Counted from the stretch's first letter, positions 34,130 to 42,885 are shown. The stretch is DNA of 64,000 nt from Streptomyces sp. NBC_00236 (GCF_036195045.1 NZ_CP108100.1:2356001-2420000), one strand, 5' to 3'. Program-made: numbers and translations. The notes: generated by a model not told the origin, from the letters alone.

Positions 34130-34918
34130 TCACAGTCCACCAGCCGCTCGGATGCTGGCTCCGGTGACATAGCTGGCCTCGGTGCCGAGCAGCCAGACAA
34201 TGGCCGGAGCGATCTCGTCGGGCTCTCCGGCTCGGCCCAACGGGATGCGTGTGGCAGCGCGCCCGGCGCGGTCCGGATCCCCGGCATCGGCGTGGATCCT
34301 CGTGTGCACCGTGCCCGGCGCCACGGCATTGACCCGGATCCCTTGGTTGGCGACCTCCTTGGCGAGTCCCACGGTCATCGCTTCGACCCCGGCCTTGGCT
34401 GCGGCGTAGTGGACGTAGTCGTGGGCCGAGCCCAGCGTGGCTGCTGCCGAGGAGACATTGACAATTGCCCCACCGTGTCCGCCGCGGGTGGTGGACATTG
34501 CCCGGACCGCCTCACGCGCACACAGCAGCGCGCCGACGAGGTTCACGTCGACGACCCGGCGCAGCACCGCGACCGGGGTGTCCGCCAAGTCTCCAAGGTG
34601 TGCGGTCAGTCCGGCGTTGTTCACCAGTCCGGTGACGGCGCCCAGGTCCGCGGCAGCGGCGAACAGCTCGGCAACGTCATCTTCGTCGGTCACGTCGCCG
34701 GCCACGGCGACGGCTCTCACGCCGTGGTCCTGTGCTGCCGCGGCTGCCCTCTTGGCGGAGGCGCGGTCGTCGCGGTAGCCGACGATCAGGTCGTGTCCTG
34801 CACGCGCCAGGTGCGCGACGGTGGCGGCGCCGATCCCTCGCGCCCCGCCGGTGACGATCGTGAGCGGACGGACTGCCGGTGGCACGGGTCCCGCGGGTCG
34901 GCTTCGTCTGTCACTCAT
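34130..34918 (-). CDS. Short-chain dehydrogenase/reductase
   Basis: 262 residues from the ATG at 34918. The classical SDR motifs are present: TGGARGIG (23-30), NNAGLT, the catalytic Ser in VNVSSAAAT, and YVHYAAAKAG with the Tyr-X3-Lys. The C-terminus ends GASIRAAGGL, like FabG/glucose dehydrogenase types. Its start overlaps the ABC exporter stop by eight bases, so it is translated with the exporter. It probably uses NADP(H) on a ketone or alcohol whose identity is unknown. Confidence 0.9.
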   Translation of the reverse strand: MSDRRSRPAGPVPPAVRPLTIVTGGARGIGAATVAHLARAGHDLIVGYRDDRASAKRAAAAAQDHGVRAVAVAGDVTDEDDVAELFAAAADLGAVTGLVNNAGLTAHLGDLADTPVAVLRRVVDVNLVGALLCAREAVRAMSTTRGGHGGAIVNVSSAAATLGSAHDYVHYAAAKAGVEAMTVGLAKEVANQGIRVNAVAPGTVHTRIHADAGDPDRAGRAATRIPLGRAGEPDEIAPAIVWLLGTEASYVTGASIRAAGGL

Positions 34919-36683
34919 GGTTGTCAGTCCTGTCGTGGCTGGTCTCTGCACTCCAGGTTTCCCAGAGGGCTGCGTAGGAGGTCGCGGTGGTGACGAGGTG
35001 GTCGTGGTGGCCGAGCTCGGTGATGCGGCCCCCTTCCATGATGGCGATGCGGTCAGCGTCTCGGGCAGTCTGGAGTCGGTGGGCCACGGCGATGATGGTG
35101 CGGCCCTGGATGGTGGCGGCGAGGGCTTGTTCGGTGCGGCGAGCGGTCGTCGGGTCCAGCAGGGCGGTGGCCTCGTCGAGGACGAGGGTGTGGGGATTGG
35201 CGAGCAGGACTCGGGCGAGCGCGACGTGCTGGGCCTGGGCGCCGCCGAGCCGATGGGTGCCGAGGTCGGTGTCGAGCCCGTCGGGGAGGTCGTCGAACCA
35301 GTCTGCGCCGAGGACGTCGAGGGCCTCGAGCAGCTCGTCGTCGGTGGCGTGAGGTGCCGCGATGGTGAGGTTGTCGCGCAGCGGGTCGGCGAACACGTGG
35401 TGCTCCTGGGTCACCAGGACGACGTGCTGGCGAAGCTGCTCGGGTGCGAGGTCGGCGACGTCCGCACCGCCCACGGTGACCCTTCCTGATCGGGGACGGT
35501 CGATGCCGGCAATGAGGCGACCCAGGGTGGTCTTGCCTGCTCCCGACGTCCCCACGACGGCGAGATACTCGCCGGCCCGGACGTCGAGGTCTACACCGTG
35601 GAGGACGTCGGCCCCGTCGTAGGCGTAGCGGACGTCGGTGACGACGATGTCCTGGTCGGTGGGGACGGCCGTGACGCCCTCGGCGCTGCGTCGTGGCGGT
35701 TCCGCTGACGAGGCGAGGCCCTCGATGCGGGCGAACGAGGCAGCGCTGCTCTGCAACGTCTCCACCCAGATCAGGATCGTATCGATCGGGGTGGTGAGCT
35801 GGCGCAGGTAGAGGACGACCGCGACGACGGTGCCGAGGCTGAGCTGGTGGTCGAGGTAGAGCAGGCCGCCCACGCCGAACGCCGCACCGACGGCAAGGGC
35901 GGTGGAGGCGTCGATGGTCGGGAAGAACACGCTCCGCAGGCGAAGGGTGCGCAGCTGGGCGGCTGTCGCGGCAGCGATCGCGGACGAGCAGTCGGCGGCC
36001 CGCCGCTCCTGCAGGCCGAGCGCTTCCACCGTCCGGGCGCCGGCGGCGGTGCCGGCCAGGACGTCGGCGACCTCGGCATGCGCGGCTGCCTGGGCCAGAT
36101 AAGCCGACCGGGCGCGGCGCAGGTACCAGCGCAGGACCACGGGGATGGCGACGAGTGCGACCAGTCCGACGGCGCCCAGCCCGGGGGAGAGCAGGACGAC
36201 GGCGACGATGATGATCAGCGCCTGGGCAAGGGCGAACACCATCTCTGGCGCGGCGTCGCGCAGAGCGAACGACACCAGGCCGGCGTCGGTCGTGGCACGT
36301 GAGGTCAGGTCGCCGGTGCCGGCCCTTTCGACAACTCGTGCAGGGATCCGCATGAGCCGGTCGGCCAGCTGCTCGCGCAGTCGGGCGGCGGTCTGTTCGC
36401 CGAACCGGTAGCCCAGGCGGCGGGCCTGGTGCCCGATCAGGAGCTGCGCGGCCGCGGCAAGCACCACGAGGAGGCCCAACCGGTCGATGGTCGCGACCCC
36501 AGCCCCGGCCTGCACCTCGTTGACGATCTGCCCGAGCAGCCACGGCCCGACCAGACCTGCGCCCGCCGCCGCGCAGTTGGCGAGCAGCACGACGATGAAT
36601 GCTGCGCGGTCGGAGCGGATGAGCCGCCACGCAGCACGGCGGACCTCGCCGGGCTCTGCCACCGGCAACGGCTGCGCGCTCAT
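34911..36683 (-). CDS. ABC exporter half-transporter, catalytic subunit of a heterodimer
   Basis: 590 residues: a six-helix type IV exporter domain (about 20-320) and an ATPase domain. Walker A is GTSGAGKTT and Walker B is LVLDEATALLD with the catalytic Glu intact. The signature motif is altered (LGGAQ instead of LSGGQ). Its partner, encoded immediately upstream with a four-base overlap, has the opposite defects. The two should assemble with one competent ATP site. The substrate is unknown. Confidence 0.9.
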   Translation of the reverse strand: MSAQPLPVAEPGEVRRAAWRLIRSDRAAFIVVLLANCAAAGAGLVGPWLLGQIVNEVQAGAGVATIDRLGLLVVLAAAAQLLIGHQARRLGYRFGEQTAARLREQLADRLMRIPARVVERAGTGDLTSRATTDAGLVSFALRDAAPEMVFALAQALIIIVAVVLLSPGLGAVGLVALVAIPVVLRWYLRRARSAYLAQAAAHAEVADVLAGTAAGARTVEALGLQERRAADCSSAIAAATAAQLRTLRLRSVFFPTIDASTALAVGAAFGVGGLLYLDHQLSLGTVVAVVLYLRQLTTPIDTILIWVETLQSSAASFARIEGLASSAEPPRRSAEGVTAVPTDQDIVVTDVRYAYDGADVLHGVDLDVRAGEYLAVVGTSGAGKTTLGRLIAGIDRPRSGRVTVGGADVADLAPEQLRQHVVLVTQEHHVFADPLRDNLTIAAPHATDDELLEALDVLGADWFDDLPDGLDTDLGTHRLGGAQAQHVALARVLLANPHTLVLDEATALLDPTTARRTEQALAATIQGRTIIAVAHRLQTARDADRIAIMEGGRITELGHHDHLVTTATSYAALWETWSAETSHDRTDNHE

Positions 36684-38401
36684 GCCTGGATCTCGGGGTC
36701 GTGGGCGCTGGTGGCCGGTCCTCCGCGGTGGACCAGAGCGGCGTAGGCGGGGTTGGCCAGCAAGGCGGTGTGGGTGCCGCTTGCGACCACCCGGCCGTCG
36801 GCGAGCAGGTGCACCTCGTCGGCTCCTTGCAGCACGAGCGCGGAAGTCGAGGTGACCAATGTGGTCTTGCCGCGACGGTGGTGGGTGAGGCGGTCGACGA
36901 TGGTGGCCTCCGTGGCGGCGTCGAGCGCCGAGGTCGGGTCCACCGCGAGCAGGACGGTCGGGTCGGCGATCGTCGCCCGAGCGAGCCGGACGCGTTGGCG
37001 TTGACCGCCGGAGAGGTTCCGTCCCCCGGAGTCGATCCTCGACCCCAGGCCCTCGGGCAGGCCCCGGACCACGTCGTCGGCGGCGGCGGTGTACAGCGCG
37101 TCCAGGATCGCAGCCTCACCGAGTTCGGCGACGTCGAGGCGACCGGCCACCACCTGGGCCAGGGACCCGGCGAACAGGGCGGCGTCGTTGTCGGCCACCA
37201 GCGCCTGCTCGTGCAGCTGGGCGGGATCGAGCTCGGAGGTCGGCTGCCCGGCCCAGGTGGCACCTGGGCGGAAGCCGCCGAGCCGGTCGACGAGGGCCAC
37301 GGCGTCGGAGTGCTGGGCGGTGGCGACCGCAGCGAACGTCCCCGGTGTGATCCGCAACCCGGAGGCCTCGTCGATCAGGTCTCCCCGCCCCGGGGGCACC
37401 GCCGTGCCGGTGCTGTCGGGGCGCACGTCCAGGAAGTCGGTCACCCGACGTGCGGCCACGAGAGCCTGGCTGAGATCGAGCGCGCCCTCGATGAAGGAGG
37501 CCACCGGCACCGCCAGCACCGCGGCGTAGCCGGCGACCGCGACCAGTTCGCCCACCGTGATGCTGCCCTCGACCGCGAGCCGGGCGGCCAGCCACACCAC
37601 CGCTGCGGAGAACAGTGTCGGCAGCCCCAGACCGGCTGCCTGGATCACGCTCGTGACGCGGCCGACCCGATAGCCGTGCTGCAGCAGCCGCTGCGACTCG
37701 GCGCGGAAACGGTCGGCGTAGACCGCTTTGCCGCCCAAGCCGTTCAGGACGCCCAGCCCCGCGACGATGTCCACCATCCGACCCGTCACTCGGCCCTGCT
37801 GCTCGCGATACGGCGTACCGACCGTCCGGAGCCGGCGCGTCGCCGGACCCACGACCAGGGCCAGGACCGGAACCCCCGCCAGCACGACCACAGCCAGTGG
37901 CACCGAGATCCGCAACAGCAGCACCGCGATCACCACGTAGGCGAGCACCGCACCGACTCCCGGCCCGGTCGCGGTGAGACTGCGCCCGATCGTCCACGCG
38001 TCCCCACCTCCGATGGCCACGACCTCCCCGGTGAGCGCGCGACGCGCCATCGTGTCTCCCAGACGGATGCCGTGGGCGTTCACCTCTGACACCGTCCGCA
38101 GCGCCGCATCCATGCGCACCCGGGTCATGGTGCGATGCCGCCAGATGCTCAGGCCCGCCAGGACGCCCCCGACCAGGAGCAGGACAGCCGTCCACCCCAG
38201 CACCACGTTCCGCTGGCCCTCCGCGAGGCTGTCGATCGCACGGGACAGCACGTACGGCGGTAGGGCGAGCCCCACCATCCAGGCGCTGCCGAGCACCGCT
38301 CCGAGCGTCACCCGGCCGCGCTGCCGAGACACGAGCCACGCCAAGTACGACCACGGGCCACGGGTGTAGGGGCGCGTCGGCGGCACGGTGCTCCGGCGCA
38401 T
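36680..38401 (-). CDS. ABC exporter half-transporter with degenerate ATPase
   Basis: 573 residues from the ATG at 38401. The membrane domain (about 20-320) is typical of exporters. In the ATPase domain the Walker A loop is gone (TFAAVATAQHSDAVA where GxxGxGKST should be), and the Walker B Glu is replaced (LLAVDPTSALD). The signature NLSGGQRQRVRLARA is perfect. It can therefore only complete the partner's ATP site. It is the first gene of the exporter-SDR operon. Confidence 0.9.
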   Translation of the reverse strand: MRRSTVPPTRPYTRGPWSYLAWLVSRQRGRVTLGAVLGSAWMVGLALPPYVLSRAIDSLAEGQRNVVLGWTAVLLLVGGVLAGLSIWRHRTMTRVRMDAALRTVSEVNAHGIRLGDTMARRALTGEVVAIGGGDAWTIGRSLTATGPGVGAVLAYVVIAVLLLRISVPLAVVVLAGVPVLALVVGPATRRLRTVGTPYREQQGRVTGRMVDIVAGLGVLNGLGGKAVYADRFRAESQRLLQHGYRVGRVTSVIQAAGLGLPTLFSAAVVWLAARLAVEGSITVGELVAVAGYAAVLAVPVASFIEGALDLSQALVAARRVTDFLDVRPDSTGTAVPPGRGDLIDEASGLRITPGTFAAVATAQHSDAVALVDRLGGFRPGATWAGQPTSELDPAQLHEQALVADNDAALFAGSLAQVVAGRLDVAELGEAAILDALYTAAADDVVRGLPEGLGSRIDSGGRNLSGGQRQRVRLARATIADPTVLLAVDPTSALDAATEATIVDRLTHHRRGKTTLVTSTSALVLQGADEVHLLADGRVVASGTHTALLANPAYAALVHRGGPATSAHDPEIQA

Positions 38402-38436
38402 GTGTCGACGTCCCCGTCCTTGCAGAGTCGACGACC

Positions 38437-38784
38437 TCACCGCGACGCCTGGGCGTTTCGGATGGCCTGCGCGGTGGCGCTCGGGTCGTAGTCCTGGGGA
38501 ACGCCGCCGACGAGGATGATGTCGCCCTGGATGTGCCGGGAGCGGAGGGGTGCGATCTCCCGGTAGGCGGGAGAGTCCCACCAGTCCCTGGCCTCGTTGA
38601 TCCCGGGAAAGCCGATCACCACGACGTGTCCGGCCCACGCGCCCTCCTTCACCTCCGGTGGCGTGCCGTGCACCAGGAAGCGGCCCCCGAAGGGCTCGAA
38701 CGTGCCGGCGATCCGCTCCATGTACTCGGCGATGTCCGGGTGCGGCTCGGCGTCGCGCAGGTGGGCGATGGCGTAGGCAGTCAC
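38437..38784 (-). CDS. DUF1330 family protein
   Basis: 115 residues, a ferredoxin-like alpha/beta fold family. Conserved pieces are IAEYMERIAGTFEPFGGRFL and the WDSPAYREIAPLR segment. Function is unknown. The ATG overlaps the stop of the dienelactone hydrolase gene by four bases, so they are co-translated. Confidence 0.88.
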   Translation of the reverse strand: MTAYAIAHLRDAEPHPDIAEYMERIAGTFEPFGGRFLVHGTPPEVKEGAWAGHVVVIGFPGINEARDWWDSPAYREIAPLRSRHIQGDIILVGGVPQDYDPSATAQAIRNAQASR

Positions 38785-39665
38785 AGAGGGCTCCTATCTG
38801 GAGAGCGTCGGTTCGCGTGAGCGTCAGTCGAGCGGTCTGAGTTGGCGTGGCCGTGAAGCCGGTGGACAAGGAAGTCGAGGATCTCGTCGCGTGCCGTGGC
38901 GGTCGGTTCGCCCTCGCGATCGACGAGGTGAACGGTGACCACGCTGTGGGGATAGGGGACGTGAACGGCGAAGAAAGGCGGTGCATCACGATTCGCGGCA
39001 GTGTCGGGGAGCTCGCGGCTGACGAAGGAGTCACCCAGGGCTTGCGCGTAGGCATCGAAGCGTGCCCTGGTGCAGACCTTGTCGCCCTCGAATCGGTAGG
39101 CCAGGACGGTGAGACCGTCACGGTCGAGACGTTCCTTCACGGCGGTGAGCTCGGCGTCGCTGATCTCCAGGGCGCCCGGCTCATCCAACGGCAGGGACGG
39201 CTGGCAGGCCACCGGCGCGACGACGGCGCTCTCGAGCATCATGGTGATGGCGAAGTTGCCGGTGAAGCACATCCCGACCGCGCCCACACCTGTTCCCCCG
39301 CACTCACGGTGCGCCGAGCGAGCGAGGGCCATCAACCACGTCGTGATGTGGCTCGACTCGCCACCGCCGAGAGCGCGGAACTCCTTCGCTACGCAGAGAC
39401 GACGAAACACCTGTGCCCCGCTGTCGGCGTCGCCGAGGGCGCCGTCGGTGCCGAAGAGGGAAGGCAGGTAGACCGTCATGCCACGATCGCGGACCCATCG
39501 GGCGAAACGAGCGACGTGTGGGCTGATGCCGGGCATCTCGTGCATCACGATCACGCCGGGACCGTCACCGCTGACATACACGCGACGCACCTGACCGAGG
39601 AGCGAGACGGACCGGACGGTGAAGTCGGCGAGGTCGTCGTCTTGGGTCACGTCGTGATCCGTCAT
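38781..39665 (-). CDS. Dienelactone hydrolase family protein
   Basis: 294 residues, alpha/beta hydrolase fold. The oxyanion region is MHEMPGISPH, and the nucleophile is Cys in GAVGMCFTGNFA, as in dienelactone hydrolases. The C-terminal third (YPHSVVTVHLVDREGEPTAT) should supply the catalytic His. It may hydrolyse a lactone or ester. The divergent GlxA-type regulator gene at 39779 is the likely controller of this gene and DUF1330. Confidence 0.85.
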   Translation of the reverse strand: MTDHDVTQDDDLADFTVRSVSLLGQVRRVYVSGDGPGVIVMHEMPGISPHVARFARWVRDRGMTVYLPSLFGTDGALGDADSGAQVFRRLCVAKEFRALGGGESSHITTWLMALARSAHRECGGTGVGAVGMCFTGNFAITMMLESAVVAPVACQPSLPLDEPGALEISDAELTAVKERLDRDGLTVLAYRFEGDKVCTRARFDAYAQALGDSFVSRELPDTAANRDAPPFFAVHVPYPHSVVTVHLVDREGEPTATARDEILDFLVHRLHGHANSDRSTDAHANRRSPDRSPL

Positions 39666-39778
39666 GGAGATCCCCCTGCGATGGATCGTCGCGGAGTGCG
39701 GCCGATCTGGTGACTACGATGGATCACGATGAAGTCCTTGAGAGAGCGAGACCGGCCACATTTCGAGCGGTTCGAGAC

Positions 39779-40717
39779 ATGACCTCGGTCCGCGTCCTGG
39801 ATCTCGAGGGAGCGATGGCCACCTCCGTGGCCATCACGGTTGATGTCCTCGACACCGCGAACCGGCTGGCCCTCCGATCGGGACGGGCCGATCAGTTCGA
39901 CGTCCAGCCCTGGGTCGCTAACGGCTATGGAGACGCCACGGATCCGGTGGATCTCGTGGTCGTCCCTGGCCTCGGGATGAGAAACACCCAAGAGGTTCGG
40001 AGCCGACTCGCAGCGCCCGATGCCAGAGCGGCGGCGCGCTACTTGAAGGAAGCCGCCGCAGCAGGTAGCGAGATCGCAGCCTCGTGCGCCGGAGTGTTCC
40101 TCCTCGCCGAAGCCGGCATCCTCGATCAGCGACGTGCGACTACTACCTGGTGGCTGGCTCCGCTGTTCGCCAGCAGGTACCCCGCAGTTCGGTTGACACC
40201 TGCTGATCTCGTCGTCACCGACGGCCCGGTGACAACCGCAGGGGCAGCCTTGGCGCACCTGGACCTGATGCTGACGCTCGTAGGGCGTCACGCTGGGGAG
40301 GCGCTCGCCCGGGAGTGCGCCAGGTACCTCGCGGTTGACCGTCGTCAGTCGCAGTCTCCTTACGTGATGCCCGAGACGATCGAGGGCGCCGCCAGCGATG
40401 TCGCAATCGCGCGGTCATGGGCGCTCCAGCACCTCGACACAAGCATAGGAGTGAGGGACTTGGCCGCCGCCGCACACCTCAGTCCGCGCACCTTCACCCG
40501 CAGAATCAGCGAAGCCACAGGTATGTCACCTGCTCGATTCCTACGACGCCTGCGTGTCGAGCGAGCTGTCGAGCTTCTACACAACACCGACCTCGCTGTC
40601 ACCGGAGTCGCCCATGCCGTCGGGTACAGCGACCCGACGGCACTTCGACGGGCCATGAGCCAAGAACTCGGCATGAGCCCCCGGACAGTCCGCGGACAGC
40701 GCACCCGCGCGCACTGA
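39779..40717 (+). CDS. GlxA-type AraC family regulator (DJ-1/PfpI plus AraC HTH)
   Basis: 312 residues from the ATG at 39779; in-frame starts at 39710 and 39719 are possible. The N-terminal DJ-1/PfpI-like domain contains VVVPGLG and AASCAGVFLLAEAGIL with the conserved Cys elbow. The C-terminal double HTH has LAAAAHLSPRTFTRRISEAT and VAHAVGYSDPTALRRAM. It is divergent from the dienelactone hydrolase gene and likely activates it. The effector is unknown. Confidence 0.88.
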   Translation: MTSVRVLDLEGAMATSVAITVDVLDTANRLALRSGRADQFDVQPWVANGYGDATDPVDLVVVPGLGMRNTQEVRSRLAAPDARAAARYLKEAAAAGSEIAASCAGVFLLAEAGILDQRRATTTWWLAPLFASRYPAVRLTPADLVVTDGPVTTAGAALAHLDLMLTLVGRHAGEALARECARYLAVDRRQSQSPYVMPETIEGAASDVAIARSWALQHLDTSIGVRDLAAAAHLSPRTFTRRISEATGMSPARFLRRLRVERAVELLHNTDLAVTGVAHAVGYSDPTALRRAMSQELGMSPRTVRGQRTRAH

Positions 40718-40871
40718 ATGACATCCGCGACCGGCGCGCCCCATCGCCTTGCACGAGAGCGTCCGAAGGCCGTCGGGGCTCGGCTCGGCCGAGGGTCCTT
40801 CAGCGGACCAAATGACCGGAAGGCGTCAGTCACCAGAGCAGGATTGTCATCCGCACGATCGGAGATGTCGC

Positions 40872-41426
40872 CTATGGTCGTCGCCCGAACGAGTCGAGCA
40901 GCCGGATCTGTGGTGACGCGTCAGCAGGCAGCGTTCCGCTCGGACCGGCGCCATACGCTCCGAAGGCAAGCATTTCGTCCAGGTGCGGCTCGACCGTGTT
41001 CAGTACGCCGACAACAGTCTGCGGATCTAGGGTCTCGTCGAGACGCGCAGCACGCAGGAGGTCCCACGCGTGGACTACCAGGTCGACGAGACGGAATCGC
41101 AAGTAGGCAGCGACGGGAACATTTCCGTTCGGGCCCGCGACCTGTTGCTCGGGCGATGTCGCGAAGAATGCCTGTGCTTGGCGCTGTGCGGACTCACTCA
41201 CGTCAGCGACTGGGTCATCGCCGACCTGCTTGGCTGCGAGCATGGCGCGGGCCTCGTCGCGACCAACGCCTGCCAGCAGAAGTGCGGTGAAGCGGTTCCC
41301 CACCACCACGTGCTCAATCAATTCGCGTACCGAGATTCCCGACGGCGTCGGTTGCTCCGACGAGTCCGCGGGCAATTGGCGCACAACTCGTTCGAACTCT
41401 GCCGAAGCTGCCCTGATCAACTCCAT
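40872..41426 (-). CDS. TIGR03086/mycothiol-dependent DinB-like protein
   Basis: 184 residues. The pattern SVRELIEHVVVGNRFTALL with the metal-site His, and RFRLVDLVVHAWDLLRAA with a second conserved His, match the maleylpyruvate-isomerase-N/TIGR03086 metal-binding family. These four-helix proteins may act with mycothiol. It is a single gene without an evident operon partner. Confidence 0.85.
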   Translation of the reverse strand: MELIRAASAEFERVVRQLPADSSEQPTPSGISVRELIEHVVVGNRFTALLLAGVGRDEARAMLAAKQVGDDPVADVSESAQRQAQAFFATSPEQQVAGPNGNVPVAAYLRFRLVDLVVHAWDLLRAARLDETLDPQTVVGVLNTVEPHLDEMLAFGAYGAGPSGTLPADASPQIRLLDSFGRRP

Positions 41427-41652
41427 GTGCTACAGGCTAGCGGCACGAGCCGCTCGTCCGGGAGGCGACCAACCCGACTTGCCTGCATACCCCCGGCAAG
41501 GATTCGGCCGGACGCACTCCACGAGCTGCGTCTCGCGAGGAAATCCCGTACTGGTCACGCTCTGGTGACTATCGGGCGCACGCTGAGCGTGCCACAACCG
41601 GATCGATCAGCGGGACGCAGTTCGGTGGAGCCGTCGAGCAGCGCGATCGGTC

Positions 41653-41900
41653 GGTCAACGTCTCCAGAGTAGGTGGTGGACCACCCCGCTGGGGCTGGGG
41701 ACGAGGTCGTGATGGAATCGGACATCGAGCTCGTCCGGGGACTGCCAGAGCCTGGTGCCCGAGCCGAGCTCCAGGGGGGACCGCTACGTGCAGCGCGCCC
41801 CCACCGAGGGGGACGTCCCGGCCGTCGGCTGCTGCCCGGGCCTGGGCCAGGGCTTTGTCGGGGGCGCCGTCGACGACACACACGGTGAGACGAGCGCAAC
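41653..41900 (-). pseudogene. RibD C-terminal (dihydrofolate-reductase-like) fragment
   Basis: One frame reads DGAPDKALAQARAAADGRDV followed by PLGGGA, the typical RibD-C middle. Another frame then gives ELGSGTRLWQSPDELDVRFH and ends VVHHLLWRR. A frameshift and probable deletion separate the two pieces, and the N-terminal half is missing. Confidence 0.65.
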
Positions 41901-42292
41901 TCTCACCTCAGGCACCGTCTGTGATGTTGCGTCACACACTCCCGGATAGCGCCCCTGCCCGCTCACGTGGGACTCCGCCGTCACCATCACTCACCGCCAG
42001 ACGCCTTGTGCGCCCAGAACCGACCGCCGCTCACTCGCAGAAGGAGCCGTCGGCCCCCGCCGCTCCCGGCTCAACCGGGAACCTCACTCAGGGCCTTGCC
42101 CGGGCACCGCAGAACTGGGGAGCTCGACTTCACGAGCCATCACACGGGCACTGCCCCTACAGCTCCGCTGCGTGTCGGCAGGCTGCCCTGGCAAGCGCCA
42201 GTACCTCAGCGGCAACGACCGCGCCGGAGATACCCGCCTCACCATCACGGGCAACGACGGAGACGGAAAAAGGCGTGAGCGAGGATATATCG
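41901..42292. other. Non-coding interval near the right end of element 2
   Basis: About 390 bases without a supportable gene. Short open frames on both strands lack ribosome sites and recognisable content. Confidence 0.45.
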
Positions 42293-42491
42293 CCGTTCAA
42301 GCGGCCGTGGGAGCATTCATAACCCCACGGACACGGCAACCATAAAAAAGCCCAGGTCACAGCCGTGCAGCGCTCGTCCTGCATGCCCCAAGCCGCCACG
42401 TTCGCTGCACCTCCGTGCAGCGTCCGCTGCACGGAAACCGCCCCCGAAAAACGCGTTTCCCCAGGTCAGAACGTTTCTGCCTGGGGATCTT
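42293..42491 (+). repeat. Element right-end repeat, copy 2
   Basis: Partner of 30735-30931. It holds CCGTGCAGCG-TC-CGCTGCACGG at 42413-42434, 57 bases from the core. The hairpin CCCCAGG...CCTGGGG at 42459-42486 now serves as the terminator of the reconstituted tRNA gene. Confidence 0.88.
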
Positions 42492-42567
42492 GGTGGGGCG
42501 GGTGGGACTCGAACCCACGGCCGACGGATTATGAGTCCGCTGCTCTAACCGGCTGAGCTACCGCCCC
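42491..42567 (-). tRNA. tRNA with CAT anticodon (Met, possibly Ile2)
   Basis: 77 nt including an encoded CCA. On the minus strand the acceptor stem is GGGGCGG/CCGCCCC, the D-arm GCTCAGCCGGTTAGAGC, the anticodon stem-loop GCGGACTCATAATCCGT with anticodon CAT (42531-42533), and the T-loop GTTCGAGTCC. A CAT anticodon may be elongator Met or lysidine-modified Ile2. Its 3' 26 bp is the att core of the island, so the element supplies the functional 3' end. Confidence 0.93.
42492..42517 (-). repeat. att core copy C (within the intact tRNA gene)
   Basis: The 26-bp core in its tRNA context, identical to copies A and B. It marks the tRNA-proximal boundary of the island. Confidence 0.88.
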
Positions 42568-42779
42568 GTTTCGGCGTGGCGCGTACATGTGTGCGCGCCG
42601 TCTGCCGCAGCATAGCCGGTCATACGATCTCTTGCCCCGGGTGCCCGGCTGCTCGTGACCATGAAGACCGCGCTGCTCGCTGTCCGGTTCCGGGTGACGA
42701 CAACTTGACGCGAAAGTGTCACACGGGCCCCGTGGACGCCTCCGCACCGGACCCCTCGCGGACCGGCCCCGGACACACG

Positions 42780-42801
42780 AAAAAGGACCCCGCAGGGCCC
42801 T
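42780..42801 (-). terminator. Intrinsic terminator after the tRNA-Asn pair
   Basis: On the minus strand AGGGCCC, a short loop and GGGGTCCT form a 7-bp stem followed by TTTTT. It lies 12 bases past the second tRNA-Asn in transcription order. Confidence 0.8.
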
Positions 42802-42812
42802 CTTCCGTTCCG

Positions 42813-42885
42813 CTCCCCCGACTGGACTCGAACCAGTAACCCTCCGGTTAACAGCCGAATGCTCTGCCAATTGAGCTACAGGGGA
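42813..42885 (-). tRNA. tRNA-Asn (GTT)
   Basis: 73 nt without encoded CCA. On the minus strand it begins TCCCCTGTAGCTCAATTGG. The anticodon loop CTGTTAA carries GTT (42850-42852), and the T-arm is CTGGTTCGAGTCCAG. It is the second of two tandem copies in transcription order. Confidence 0.95.

Larger units (their letters stand above)
30958..42517. mobile_element. tRNA-integrated element 2 (about 11.6 kb, no integrase)
   Basis: Bounded by att cores B and C, with ends matching those of element 1. Cargo includes IS5-type debris, a SUKH protein, an HTH protein, a SnoaL-like protein, an SDR, a two-gene ABC exporter, DUF1330, a dienelactone hydrolase, a GlxA-type regulator, a DinB-like protein and a RibD fragment. 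No recombinase or conjugation gene is visible. Confidence 0.8.
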
